Origin: Nitzschia sp. pyKryTriq1
Taxonomy: Eukaryota > Bacillariophyta > Bacillariophyceae > Bacillariales > Bacillariaceae
Length of the DNA stretch: 64,000 nt
NCBI GenBank assembly: GCA_956465555.1
Contig: OY101116.1
Location: forward strand, 868,001-932,000
Direction: 5' to 3'
Part shown: piece by piece, positions 42,648 to 52,786 of the stretch
How positions within the stretch are numbered: position 1 is the first letter of the stretch
Layout of the letters: the number at the start of each line of letters is the position of its first letter
The notes under the pieces: generated by a model
Databases searched by the model: none
Told to the model about the DNA's origin: nothing
What the model saw: the letters and a program-made list of their open reading frames with translations, nothing else
Made by a program: the position numbers and the translations under genes

Positions 42648-43979
42648 ATGAATCAGCTTATATCATGCTGTGAGGGCTACGTGCTCGTCGGATTGAAAGA
42701 TACGGCATTTCTGCTCAACTGCCAATCCAAGACCATCAGCGAGCTCAAGCAAGGGCTCATTGTTATTGACGAAGCTTCTCCTCCACCGACCAATGAAGAT
42801 GCCGAAACAACACAATCATCCGAGAAACATAATGATGGCGATGGGAATGAAAAGACTACTGAGGACAATCTGAACGATATCCACTCGGTTGCTTTGGCAG
42901 CACTCCACGAGGAATCTGTCATTTATTGTGCCGTAGCGAGGGGAAACAAAAATTTATCAATTTACAAGATTGAGATCCACAAAAGTAGTGAGCACACTGC
43001 TGAAATCGATCCAGTGATGGTGTACAGCACATCAAAACGAATATCTTGCAGTATCTTCACAAAATGGTGTGACGAGGGTGGAGAATCCTCCTCCTCCACA
43101 TCAAATCCCCTTTTGCTCATCGTGGGAGATATGGCAGGTGACGCCTTTGCCTACAATCTAGAAAACCAACGCCAACGGCTATTACTCGGGCATACTGCTT
43201 CCATGCTGACGGGACTATGTATGGCAAACAATTTGCTTCTCACGGCGGATCGCGATGAAAAGATCCGAATAAGCTCCTTTCCAAGAACGTTTCTCGTTGA
43301 GGGCTTTTTGCTGGGACATGAAGCCTACGTATCGGCTGTCGATGCTGTTGCGGCTGATGGCTTGGTCGCGACTTGTGGTGGTGACTGCACCATTCGGATG
43401 TGGAACCTGGACACTCAATCACAAATTTACGAGCTGCCATTTGCGCAAGACGACCAGCAAGGTCCTCCAGGGGACGACCTTATCCCCACCGATCTGAGCT
43501 TCAATTCGGACGGGACTTTGTTGGCAGTCATATTTGATCAATCCAATCGGCTTGATGTTTATAGAGTGACAGGTAGTGGCAAAAGTGAGCGAGCTCTAGA
43601 GCTCATCCAGACTGTAACATGTGCATCGCAGCCTCTGGGAGTGTGCAGTCAAGGTGCGAACCATTTTTACGTCGCGCAGGCGGATCCAACCTACCTTTCC
43701 AGCTATCAGGTAAAAGATGGGACGATTATTGCCGAGGAAAAGTCTGGGGCGATTGAGGCACTGAGGAAAACAGCCACGAGCCGCAAGATTGTCACGCTTA
43801 GCGCCATCCTGGAAAGAGATCAATACGGAGGAATCAAACTCAAGAAGCTCCATGAAACGAGGGGTCCATCGGCCGGTGACGAGCCATGGAATCGGGTGGA
43901 GCGAGTAGAAATCGCCAAGGAAGCCAACAAACGACACAAGCGTAGAAGAAAAGAGGCGGGCAGTGCTTCGTTGGAGTAA
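42648..43979 (+). CDS. TRM82: tRNA (guanine-N7) methyltransferase non-catalytic subunit, TRM82/WDR4
   Basis: A single exon of 443 residues. It is a WD40 propeller with the TRM82/WDR4 signature: LLIVGDMAGDAFAYNL, LLGHTASMLTGLCM, LLTADRDEKIRISSFP, LGHEAYVSAVD and CGGDCTIRMWNLD. TRM82/WDR4 holds and stabilises the catalytic TRM8 subunit that makes m7G46 in tRNA. The C-terminus is basic (ANKRHKRRRKEAG), fitting RNA binding or nuclear import. The N-terminal blade contains a low-complexity acidic insert (residues ~45-80). A PPR-linked TrmB domain is encoded at 32791-35079; whether the two proteins interact is unknown. Confidence 0.9.
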   Translation: MNQLISCCEGYVLVGLKDTAFLLNCQSKTISELKQGLIVIDEASPPPTNEDAETTQSSEKHNDGDGNEKTTEDNLNDIHSVALAALHEESVIYCAVARGNKNLSIYKIEIHKSSEHTAEIDPVMVYSTSKRISCSIFTKWCDEGGESSSSTSNPLLLIVGDMAGDAFAYNLENQRQRLLLGHTASMLTGLCMANNLLLTADRDEKIRISSFPRTFLVEGFLLGHEAYVSAVDAVAADGLVATCGGDCTIRMWNLDTQSQIYELPFAQDDQQGPPGDDLIPTDLSFNSDGTLLAVIFDQSNRLDVYRVTGSGKSERALELIQTVTCASQPLGVCSQGANHFYVAQADPTYLSSYQVKDGTIIAEEKSGAIEALRKTATSRKIVTLSAILERDQYGGIKLKKLHETRGPSAGDEPWNRVERVEIAKEANKRHKRRRKEAGSASLE

Positions 43980-43988
43980 TGTAATTCT

Positions 43989-44668
43989 TTAACTTGCTGT
44001 TATCGCCAATGCAACGTTCGGCGTAGTCTGCTCGTCCTCTGGTGGAATACCTCGATAAGGCTTTGCCTTGAAAATGGTAATCGGATGTTTAGGTTTGTCG
44101 TCTTTCTCAGTGGCCACCATGCCCATACGTTGCACGACACCCATTCCACTATAAATTCGACCAAATATCGTGTGCTTTCCATCTAGCCAGGGTGTTGACT
44201 TCAGAGTAATGAAAAATTGACTTCCATTCGTATTGGGGCCCGAGTTCGCCATACTTAAAATGCCAGCACCAGTATGCTTCAAGTTCCGAGAAATTTCATC
44301 TTCAAATTTGCCTCCATAAATCGATTCACCGCCGCGTCCCGTTGCTGTTGGATCTCCCCCTTGGATCATGAAATCACGAATAATTCGATGAAATACGGTG
44401 TTGTCATAGTAGCCAGCATGAGCCAAGGCAGCCACATTGTAGCACGTCCTCGGAGCGTGACGATGATATAATTCAACAACAAAGCTCCCCTATGAAGAAA
44501 TCCAAAACATGAAGCGAGCAAAAGTCAGAACGAACAGTCAGTGGCATGAGATGAGACTACATGAGATGACATGCCGACACGGGATCTTTGGCTCGTACTT
44601 ACAATACTCGTGTCAAATTTCACATACGACCACGGCGCATTAGGATTCTCTTCAGTAACGGCAGCCAT
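43989..44668 (-). CDS. PPIL1: PPIL1-type cyclophilin (peptidyl-prolyl isomerase)
   Basis: Two exons, 44668-44603 and 44489-43989, joined across a 113-bp intron; 188 residues. The start MAAVTEENPNAPWSYVKFDT aligns with PPIL1. Active-site motifs are intact: FHRIIRDFMIQGGDP (catalytic Arg), GESIYGGKFEDE, LSMANSGPNTNGSQFFIT and WLDGKHTIFGRI. PPIL1 is a cyclophilin of the spliceosome that helps its remodelling. The C-terminal ~20 residues (PPEDEQTTPNVALAITAS) extend beyond the usual end. The gene converges on TRM82 with only 9 bases between stops. Confidence 0.93.
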
Positions 44669-45186
44669 TCTTCAGATCTTTTTTAATATTAAATTGCGGT
44701 AGTCCAATGTCCAATCAACCAGAGTGAATGGATCTTCGAGTGGGGACAAAAACAAGTTGGTAAGATGGTACCGTACCTGTACCGTACCGGTACCGGTATC
44801 TAGTACGAGGTACATACCTGTACCAGTACCTGGTACCAGTGCTATTGGCGATCGTTGTAACCCCAACAACCGCGAGGAAATAAGGAAAAGGGGGAGCGCA
44901 ACAAAACCAAAACAACCAACAATGGCGAAGGTCGTCTGCTCTTCGACGGAATTCCGACCACTTCGACTTCCCGACTTCAATGAGTGGACCAGGACGAACG
45001 CAAGAAAATTGGATGCATCCGATGGCTACCGGTATTATGGGATGATGCATGCTGTTCGATGGTTCCATAGTACCAGGTAGACAACAACAACAACCGGCAA
45101 ATTGACCACATTCTTTCATCTTTGACAGGGTTTAGAACCTGATAATAATAACTTCGTCCCTCTCGTTCATTCAGACTGAAATTAAA
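44669..45186. promoter_or_regulatory. Divergent promoter region with GTAC palindromes
   Basis: The 518 bases lie between the cyclophilin and chorismate synthase starts. The palindrome TACCGGTACCGGTA is at 44785-44798 and CTGGTACCAG at 44830-44839, with more GTACC steps between 44766 and 44842. Confidence 0.55.
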
Positions 45187-46574
45187 ATGAGAGTCCTGCG
45201 ATTAGCGGTACTTTCACTTTGTGTGACAGGCGGTGACGCCTTGGCGATCTTTATGGGCACTGGCAACTCGTTCGGCAAGCTTTTCCGCATTTCTACCTGG
45301 GGTGAATCTCACGGTGGAGGTGTTGGTGTGAATTTGGATGGATGCCCTCCCAGAATCCACGTGACACGGGAAGACATTCAGAGAGACTTGGATCGGCGTC
45401 GTCCAGGCCAGTCGAGAATTACCACTCCCCGAAATGAGGCTGATGCCGTAGAAATCATGTCTGGTTTGAACCCCGAGGACATCACGCTCGGTACCCCGAT
45501 CGCCATGGTGGTACGAAACAAAGACCAGCGGTCCCAGGATTATCTCGAAAATGATATGAAGGTTGCCTACCGACCATCCCATGCCGATGCCACATATGAC
45601 GCCAAGTATGGAGTTCGCGCTATCGCTGGTGGTGGACGTTCTTCTGCCAGAGAGACTATCGGTCGTGTGGCTGCAGGTGCGATTGCCCGTAAGATCTTGA
45701 AGCAATACAATAACATCGAAGTTCTGGCATATGTTTCGAAGGTTCAAGATATCGAGACTAGAAATGTTGATCATGATACTTTCACTATGGAAGATGTTGA
45801 CTCAAATATCGTTCGATGCCCTGATCAAGAAGTCGCGGAAAAAATGCTGGAACGCATTGATGAGATCCGCAAGTCTGGCAACTCAATTGGCGGTGTTGTA
45901 ACCTGTGTCGCGCGAAATGTTCCCGCCGGTTTGGGGGCACCCGTATTCGACAAGCTGGAGGCTGATTTGGCCAAGGCTTGCATGTCCATTCCTGCTGCCA
46001 AGGGATTTGAGTCTGGAGATGGTTTCGAGGGAACACTTTTGACTGGAAAGCAACACAACGACGAATTCTATATTGATCCCGTTACCGGTGCCACACGGAC
46101 TAGGACTAATCGATCTGGAGGAATCCAAGGAGGAATTAGTAATGGAGAGAACATCGTCATCAAGGTTGCTTTCAAGCCTACGTCTACCATTGGACAGGTA
46201 CAGGTAAGTCCTTCCTTGTTGCCCCCTTTATAAACTTTCTTTGCTATTCAATCCTCACCATGTTTTTTTGGGGATGCTGATTACAGGGCACTGTGACACG
46301 CGAAGGCCAAGAAGTCGAGTTGCGTGGAAAGGGACGCCACGACCCATGCGTATTGCCCCGTGCGATTCCAATGGTGGAGGCCATGGTCGCCCTCACGCTT
46401 GTGGACCATTTGATGATGCAGAAGGCTCAGTGTGAATTGTTTCCCAATGATACTCCATTGGAATTGCAACCAAATCCAATGGGAACTACGGCCAAAAGAG
46501 TGGGCGGTCCAGTGAAACAGGAAACGGAAGTGGATCACGCCGCGGCTGTCAGTCAAAGAGTGGACGAAGAGTAA
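45187..46574 (+). CDS. AROC: Chorismate synthase, plastid-targeted
   Basis: Two exons, 45187-46203 and 46287-46574, with an 83-bp intron between GQVQ and GTVTREG; 434 residues. It makes chorismate from EPSP, the last step of the shikimate pathway, using reduced FMN. Signatures: [20 protein letters not shown] (near the start of the mature enzyme), [19 protein letters not shown] and the late [16 protein letters not shown]. The first ~20 residues ([18 protein letters not shown], then IFMG) form a signal peptide, consistent with plastid import, though the junction is DALAIF rather than a perfect ASAF. Both catalytic histidine sites are present (GESHGG; YRPSHAD region). Confidence 0.95.
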
Positions 46575-46930
46575 AAGTGTTTAAAACTAATGATTTACTG
46601 ATAAGTTCATTTACTAAGATACTGGAGCGGGTTTTCTTCTGCTTCGGGATTATGCTTCATCTAGCTAGTCTTTTAATAGGTAGAGATCCTCTTAGGCGTC
46701 TATGGATTGATTCCATGCACTATCACGTACCTGGTACTACCTCTAGGTAGAATACGGAAGCCAGAGCGAGAAAAGCTTCTAGTGAAACGTGCAATCTAAT
46801 CAAAAGTAGATTCTTTGTTTTTAAACTAATTGCAATATTTTATCGTTCTCAGAGCTTTATTCAATAACAATAATCATGGATTGATGAAGCACCATTCTCT
46901 ACAGACAGTACAGTGGCGACAATTCATTCT
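46575..46930. other. Convergent 3' intergenic region
   Basis: The 356 bases lie between the stops of chorismate synthase and the small plastid gene. Nothing recognised. Confidence 0.5.
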
Positions 46931-47390
46931 TTACTCGTCGCCCTCATTCGGAGGGGGTCCAGTGATGAAGCACTTGGCGATGAATTCATTCTCAACTTGG
47001 CGGGCTTTGTTGGATTGAATCTTCTTCAAGACCTTTCTTCGGCTGGTTCCTCGGCGTCCAGGGCTCGAGAATTTGCGCATGTTCTCGCGGTTACGCTTGA
47101 TCTTTTGCTTCTTGGCGTTGATACGCGATGCGAACAATTCCGTGGTGGAGGAAGCAAGAGCTGGCTTGAAAAAGGCAGGCTTTGGCGCAAATGCCTACAT
47201 ACGAAAAGCGATTCATTGTGAGGAAAAACTGAAAAGTACGGTGCAAATACGAAGCCGTGAAAACTTCACGCAGCCCACATCGAATTTTTGGTGGACTCAA
47301 TGAATCGGTTTCCAAAAATTTAACACATACCTCGGCACTGAGAGCAAGCGCGACGGCTGCTCCGACAATGAGTAGAAGTCGGTGAATCAT
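46931..47390 (-). CDS. Small basic plastid-targeted protein
   Basis: Two exons, 47390-47331 and 47194-46931, with a 136-bp intron; 107 residues. The exon junction completes a clean import signal: MIHRLLLIVGAAVALALSAE joined to AFAPKPAFF. The mature part is strongly basic (RINAKKQKIKRNRENMRKF; SPGRRGTSRRKVLKKIQSNK) and ends acidic (GPPPNEGDE). Such a small, basic, plastid protein could be a ribosome-associated or RNA-binding factor, but I do not recognise the family. The splice was chosen over continuous reading because only the joined form makes a plastid signal. Confidence 0.7.
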
Positions 47391-48016
47391 CTTAAAAATT
47401 GAACGTAAACAACGAAAGAAGTCTTCGCTATTCGAATAACAGGTGGGTGTTGCTTGGGGACACCGTTCTTGCGGAACAACGAAGCAGTCGACGATGAGGG
47501 AGCGAGCGAGATGGCTCGTTGTTGTTCGTTGAGTTGATGGGCGATGGCTCACGATGAGGAGTTGTTGATCGAAAAGGAGAGTTCGAGTAGCAACGCGCGA
47601 CGACGGAGGGCCAAACGTTTTGACTGACGTTTTTGTGCGGCGGCGGATGATGGCCGACGGGCGGGCGGCTAGACGACCAAAGAAGTTCAACGTGGAGGCT
47701 CCAGAGTGGATAATTCATAGATCTCATTTTTCACGAAGATGATTGAAGATGACGATGATTCCAGATTCCAGTGTCTGATGATTGATGATGATGATGATTC
47801 ACACGATCCAAAAGTTGACACCAAAATTCGGTGCCCGGTTCGCATCTCGGTCTTCCAGTCTTGGCCGGGCGGGGATCGAGCGATGGAGCCATCTGCCGCG
47901 CCATCAAACCGTTTTCTCTATGGCAAAGAAAAAATGACAGAACATCATTTCATATTTGATCGATCGATCGATCTCAAGTTGAATGATCCTTCTTTATTAC
48001 CTCAGGACCAGCGAAG
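47391..48016. promoter_or_regulatory. Divergent promoter region
   Basis: The 626 bases lie between the small basic plastid gene and the fatty-acid hydroxylase gene. GAT-rich near 47745-47800, with a GATC run (gatcgatcgatcgatc) at ~47960-47973. No supported gene. Confidence 0.45.
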
Positions 48017-48745
48017 ATGGACTTCAATCTCCTCGTTTCCGCATTGACTCCTGAGGTATGGGACCATATTGCAGAGGGCATCGAACTTTCATTCTGGACT
48101 TTTGTTGTCACTTTGATTCTTGAGATCTGGTCCTTTGACACCGTCAAGAAAGTTCTCAATCAAAAGGGAGCTGGTCCAAAGCTTTACGCAGCGGCGGTGT
48201 TTGCCAACCTGAGGAATCATTTCATCTTTGGTTGGCCCATCTATGTCTTAGCCGTTGAAAAGTTCTGTAGACCGAATGAGTCCCTTGGCATTGGCGATCA
48301 AATCGCCTGCGTGGCAACGATTCTGTTTGTTCACTCCATTGGCTTCTACGCCGCACACCGCCTCTTTCACGCATACCCAAAGCTCTACCGACACCATCGT
48401 TTTCATCACCGATTCAACGTAAATGTACCCCCGATGGCGGCCAACGCTGTCTCGCCTGTCGAGTACATATTCGCCTATATTGTTCCCTTTGTGGTGGCGA
48501 TGCCATTTGTGCAACCAGACACCATGTCGATTCGACTTTGTGTTGCTATTGTTTCTCTGACCAACATTTTGATTCACACCCCGAAACTGGCAGATCTTTC
48601 TGAAAAGTTTGTCCCCGAGTGGCTCGTTACGACCGAAGACCATCTCGAGCACCATCGAAAGTTGAACACCAAGTATGCTGCCCCTACCTTCAACATTGAC
48701 TACTTTGTTTCGTTCATTGAGCGCAAAGTGGAGAAAAAAGAATGA
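48017..48745 (+). CDS. Fatty acid hydroxylase/sterol desaturase family membrane protein
   Basis: A single exon of 242 residues with about four hydrophobic helices. Histidine clusters of the di-iron family are visible: HRLFH (~116-120), HHRFHHRF (~126-133) and DHLEHHRKL near the C-terminus (EHH). Members use oxygen and a di-iron centre at the ER membrane to hydroxylate or desaturate sterols and lipids (ERG3, ERG25, CH25H, FA2H). The first cluster has the HxxxH spacing expected. At 242 residues it is at the short end. Substrate cannot be read from sequence; C4-sterol oxidase or alkylglycerol-type activity are options. Confidence 0.85.
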   Translation: MDFNLLVSALTPEVWDHIAEGIELSFWTFVVTLILEIWSFDTVKKVLNQKGAGPKLYAAAVFANLRNHFIFGWPIYVLAVEKFCRPNESLGIGDQIACVATILFVHSIGFYAAHRLFHAYPKLYRHHRFHHRFNVNVPPMAANAVSPVEYIFAYIVPFVVAMPFVQPDTMSIRLCVAIVSLTNILIHTPKLADLSEKFVPEWLVTTEDHLEHHRKLNTKYAAPTFNIDYFVSFIERKVEKKE

Positions 48746-49593
48746 TAGAACTGTCAATGTATTCGTACTCGTATCGCTAGATAAATCAAGCAATAGTTAG
48801 AAAGAATATAGTATAGTATAGTATAGCATTGTGCTGGTAGAGGGGAGCAAAGAAGAAAATTCAACCAGCAAAGTACTACTACTCGTAGTTGACAGCACAA
48901 TAGCCCTCATGGCAACCATCTTCCTCATTATTCTCTCTAGAGATGAGTGTAGCTAATCGAATGTACTTCAAACTTTGGTGAGTGGAGGATCAATGTTCAT
49001 AAAGTCCAGATGGATGATGATGCCATGAAATGAAATAATGATCATGATCGCGACGCGCGACGCGTCACAAAAACGCGAACATCCTTCAGTCAGTGTTCTC
49101 TTCCGCAGCAGTCCCTCGTTCGACGACTACATCGATTGCATTCGTTCGACATCCGGATGATGACGATAAATCGATCAGGGGCTCAACTACTGTACATAAG
49201 TGTACCGCTACATTATTGTAGCCCCTGAGACTGAGACATGAGAACGATGACGCGGTCAGTCGTTCGGTGCACGGCGAAACGTAGACGCACGCTTCCCCGG
49301 GGACCCGGTACGAGTACTGTACCGGTATCATACGCACGAACCAGCGAAGAACAAAATCGAAGAGGGTGCATCCACCAGGAATGAAGAATCATCGTAAAAA
49401 TAACAAAAGGTCGGCAGACGACACAAAAGACAACAATCCTCTTATTCTTTCTCTTCATCGCCGATTACTATCACGACCTCACACTTGAGATTCATACGTA
49501 TCGAATTCCTTTTTGAGATCAAGAACATCAGAAAAAATCTTTCGATCTAAAGAAGAACTGGTAAAGAATATCGGCTGTGAACCTTTGCATAGA
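48746..49593. other. Intergenic region between same-strand genes
   Basis: The 848 bases hold the hydroxylase 3' end and the upstream region of the PH-domain gene. A short tagta repeat (tatagtatagtatagtata) lies at ~48808-48826 and gtaccggta at ~49319-49327. No supported gene. Confidence 0.45.
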
Positions 49594-50325
49594 ATGGCAA
49601 CCACAGAACTACGACAAAGAACACACAGGCATCCTACGACTAGCGCTGAAGAATCCTACAACATGTCTTCTGAACGTGATAATTTTATTCACCAAGCCGG
49701 ATCTGGCCTCGCTGCGAAGTCTATGATAGACAGCTCTCCGCAGCAGCACGGCGTTGTGCTGAAATTGCATGTCCCAATACTTTACTCTATTCTGCCAGAG
49801 TTCTTACAAAAGATCATTCTTTCCTTTTCGTTTCTGTCATTTTTGGCACCGACTTGGAAGCAACGCTATTTGATTCTGTGCGGATCATTTCTCTACAAAT
49901 TCAAGGATCAAACCTCGGAGGTCCCAAAAGGATCACCGTTCACCTTGGACAACATCAGTGTTGACACAGTTTCTTCGAGAGGCGCTTCCATACCAGAACT
50001 GGGAAGCCTTCCACCTGGTTTCGCCTCAGTTTTTACAGTCTCAACTCTTCGAAGGCAGCACTACTACGCTGTTGCAGATCAGGAGGAGGCAGCATTGTGG
50101 ACCCGCAGTATCAAAGAAGCTAGACAGGAAAGTATAACGCGGAATATGGGACACGCTTCGGCGGTACCCTACCCCAAAGCTTGGAGTTACTTTGACAGCC
50201 TGGGCAGGGGCTTGGTTAAGAGCAAGGAACGAATTCACAAAAGAATGGAGGAGTTCAACGCGAGGGAATTGGAAATGTCGAATTTTGCGGAGGCTGGACC
50301 CATGCCGATGGGGTATCACAGTTAG
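49594..50325 (+). CDS. PH-domain protein
   Basis: From the ATG at 49594, 243 residues, one exon. Residues ~55-185 form a pleckstrin-homology domain: WKQRYLILCGSFLYKFKDQ (first strands), a loop with KGSPFTLDNIS, VFTVSTLRRQHYYAVADQEE, and the closing helix AALWTRSIKEAR with its conserved Trp. A hydrophobic segment just before (FLQKIILSFSFLSFLAPT) is unusual and could dip into a membrane. PH domains bind phosphoinositides or protein partners. The C-terminal tail is charged and helical (SKERIHKRMEEFNARELEM). No catalytic domain is attached, so it is probably an adaptor. Confidence 0.75.
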   Translation: MATTELRQRTHRHPTTSAEESYNMSSERDNFIHQAGSGLAAKSMIDSSPQQHGVVLKLHVPILYSILPEFLQKIILSFSFLSFLAPTWKQRYLILCGSFLYKFKDQTSEVPKGSPFTLDNISVDTVSSRGASIPELGSLPPGFASVFTVSTLRRQHYYAVADQEEAALWTRSIKEARQESITRNMGHASAVPYPKAWSYFDSLGRGLVKSKERIHKRMEEFNARELEMSNFAEAGPMPMGYHS

Positions 50326-51494
50326 AGGTATATTTTTCTCAGATGCTGGACGAATATTCATTGGACCAGGATAGTAAGAGACATCAAGTGAAACATACCA
50401 TTGATATTTGAGAGCATTACTACTAGTTCTTCATGGCTGTGGAGTCACCATCAAGGTATCCAAGTGGTTATGGCCGCTAGCACTGGATCTCGGCTTCATG
50501 TTGTCGTAGCTAGTAAATAGCTACTACTTGTACACTGTACAGAGCGCATCCAGGTTCCGTAATTATTGTGCTAATAAGCACCATCGCAATGCTAGTAGAT
50601 AGGCACCACCAGTATTGAAGCAAAGCAGTGAGGCTTGAAGATTATACAATGACTCTTTTCGGCAGAGGTGTAGTTGTGTCTAAGTTTTCGGGTCGATCCT
50701 GCAGTTGTTGCGGCCGTTGCCGTTTACTATTAGAGAGGCCTAGTAAAAATAGACTACAGTGCGTGTTGTATGTCTAGACGTATTACGGTAGCATTGAATT
50801 GGTTTTGCGGTCACGGAGAGCAATGGCCTACTACTCTAGAGAGGAGGTCCTGGAGCCTCCTAATACTAGCTCTACTACTACTCTAGCTAAGCTAAAGCAG
50901 CGTAAAAGTGCACTCTCTACTCTCTACTACTAGCTAGAGAGAGGGAAATTCTTACTCTACCTTTCTTGCTATGGATGATACAGAGCACTCTCGTGTACTG
51001 GTACTGTACTGGTACTGTACCGGTACTGTACGAGTACAGTCAGTAACGTACGAAAGTACTGGTAGTATGTAGGTACTTGTACTGTAGGAGTACATGCCAG
51101 ATAGCGGCTGGTGTCGTTGTTGTCGTCGCCTTTTCGAGGCGGCAGTTATTGTGGGCATAGTTTCGCGCGGCCCGCCTCCCCTCGCTACCCGAGAGAGTAT
51201 CACACGTACTCGTACAGTCTACCAGGTACCGGTACGGGACAGTAGTTCGCGCCGTGCGTGAATGACAGCAGCAACAACGGCAGACGTCATCACGAAACGA
51301 TTGGATCTTTTCCATGCCTGTACGGTCCTACGTGCCTTTTGTACCAAGAAGAAGTACGTGTTCAGACATCATCGGATCGAGAACGCCGTGCAGGCCGCCA
51401 AATCTCCGATCCGGTCGTCGATCGTCGACGTTCATTTTACAATACATGACCGTCACGAAAGACTCTGTCATTGAAACAATATATTGTTAGCAAG
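50326..51494. promoter_or_regulatory. Intergenic region upstream of FabI with GTAC and TAG repeats
   Basis: The 1169 bases hold dense CTACTAG/AGAG motifs (50840-50945), a GTAC-rich stretch at 50998-51031 (alternating gtactg and ccggta) and ccaggtaccggtac at ~51219-51232. No supported gene. Confidence 0.55.
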
Positions 51495-52735
51495 ATGATG
51501 TTCCGTTTGTCTCTCCTCGTCGCGGCGTTGACCGCCATGATGTCCACCTCGGGTGCCTTCAGTCCTTCCCTCGGTGAGTTTCTCTACGCGTCGGCGATAA
51601 TAATTCAACGTCGTGGTTGGAAGAATGACGAATCATCGCATTTATTCGCCACATGTCCGAAATGCTCTTCTTGGATTGATATCTTTGTTACATGTTTATT
51701 TGGCTGACAATCCTTGATTCTTGTGTAGCTGTTGGACGAAGCACCTTCCGTGCTGCTTCCACTGCTGTAGCCCCAGTTAGATCTTCGTCGCAAAGCAAGA
51801 CCGAGCTTTCCATGGCGGCCTCTGTAGATTTGAAAGGAAAAGTAGCTTTTATTGCTGGTGTAGCTGATTCCACAGGTTATGGATGGGCCATCGCTAAGGC
51901 TCTTGCCGATGCTGGAGCCACCATTGTTGTAGGAACATGGCCTCCTGTCTTGAAAATCTTCGAGATGGGAATGAGAAAGGGACAGTTCGATGAGGATGCC
52001 ACTCTTTCTGATGGCTCGAAGATGACCATCGAAAAGATTTACCCTCTCGACGCTGTCTTTGATACTCCTGATGATGTCCCTGAAGATATCAAGAACAACA
52101 AGCGTTATAACGGTCTTGATGGATACACGATCTCTGAAGTTGCCGCAGCTATCGAGAAAGACTACGGAAAAATCGATATCCTTGTGCACGCTTTGGCCAA
52201 CGGTCCTGAAGTAACCAAGCCTCTCCTTGAGACAAGCCGAAAAGGTTATTTGGCCGCTTCGTCTGCCTCTGCCTACTCCTTTGTCTCTCTTTTGCAGAAA
52301 TTCGGTCCCATCATGAACCCTGGAGGATCCGCCCTTTCTTTGACCTACATTGCGTCCGAGAAAGTTATCCCTGGATATGGAGGTGGTATGTCTTCTGCCA
52401 AGGCTCAACTCGAAAGTGATACCAAGACACTTGCTTACGAAGCTGGCCGAAAGTGGGAAGTTCGCGTTAACACCATCAGTGCTGGTCCTCTCAAATCGCG
52501 AGCGGCATCTGCCATCGGCAAGGAGCCAGGACAAAAGACGTTCATTGAGTACGCTATTGACTACTCCAAGGCCAACGCTCCTCTTGCTCAAGACTTGTAC
52601 AGTGATGATGTAGGTTCGTCTGGTCTCTTCCTTTGCTCCCCTATGGCTCGCACTATCACCGGTGTTACTCTGTATGTGGACAACGGTCTTCATGCCATGG
52701 GAATGGCCCTGGACAGCGAAGCCATGCAACGTTAA
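51495..52735 (+). CDS. FABI: Enoyl-ACP reductase, plastid type II fatty acid synthesis
   Basis: Two exons, 51495-51573 and 51729-52735, with a 155-bp intron; 361 residues. The signal peptide ends [10 protein letters not shown], a plastid import junction. The enzyme reduces enoyl-ACP with NADH, the last step of each elongation cycle. Motifs match plant [23 protein letters not shown] (dinucleotide fold), [40 protein letters not shown] and YGGGMSSAK with the catalytic Tyr and Lys at plant spacing. It ends [14 protein letters not shown]. An intron just after the targeting region is typical for acquired transit peptides. The stop is 51 bases from the convergent monooxygenase stop. Confidence 0.96.
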
Positions 52736-52786
52736 ATTTCTCTTCAATTAGCTATTTCATTCATTGTGTTGTATCAATGGACAGGA

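Noticed and set aside
47091-47690. 199-codon minus-strand frame covering the small plastid gene
   Set aside because: It reads through the intron and the leader of the real gene at 46931-47390. The spliced form gives a clean plastid signal; the read-through form does not.
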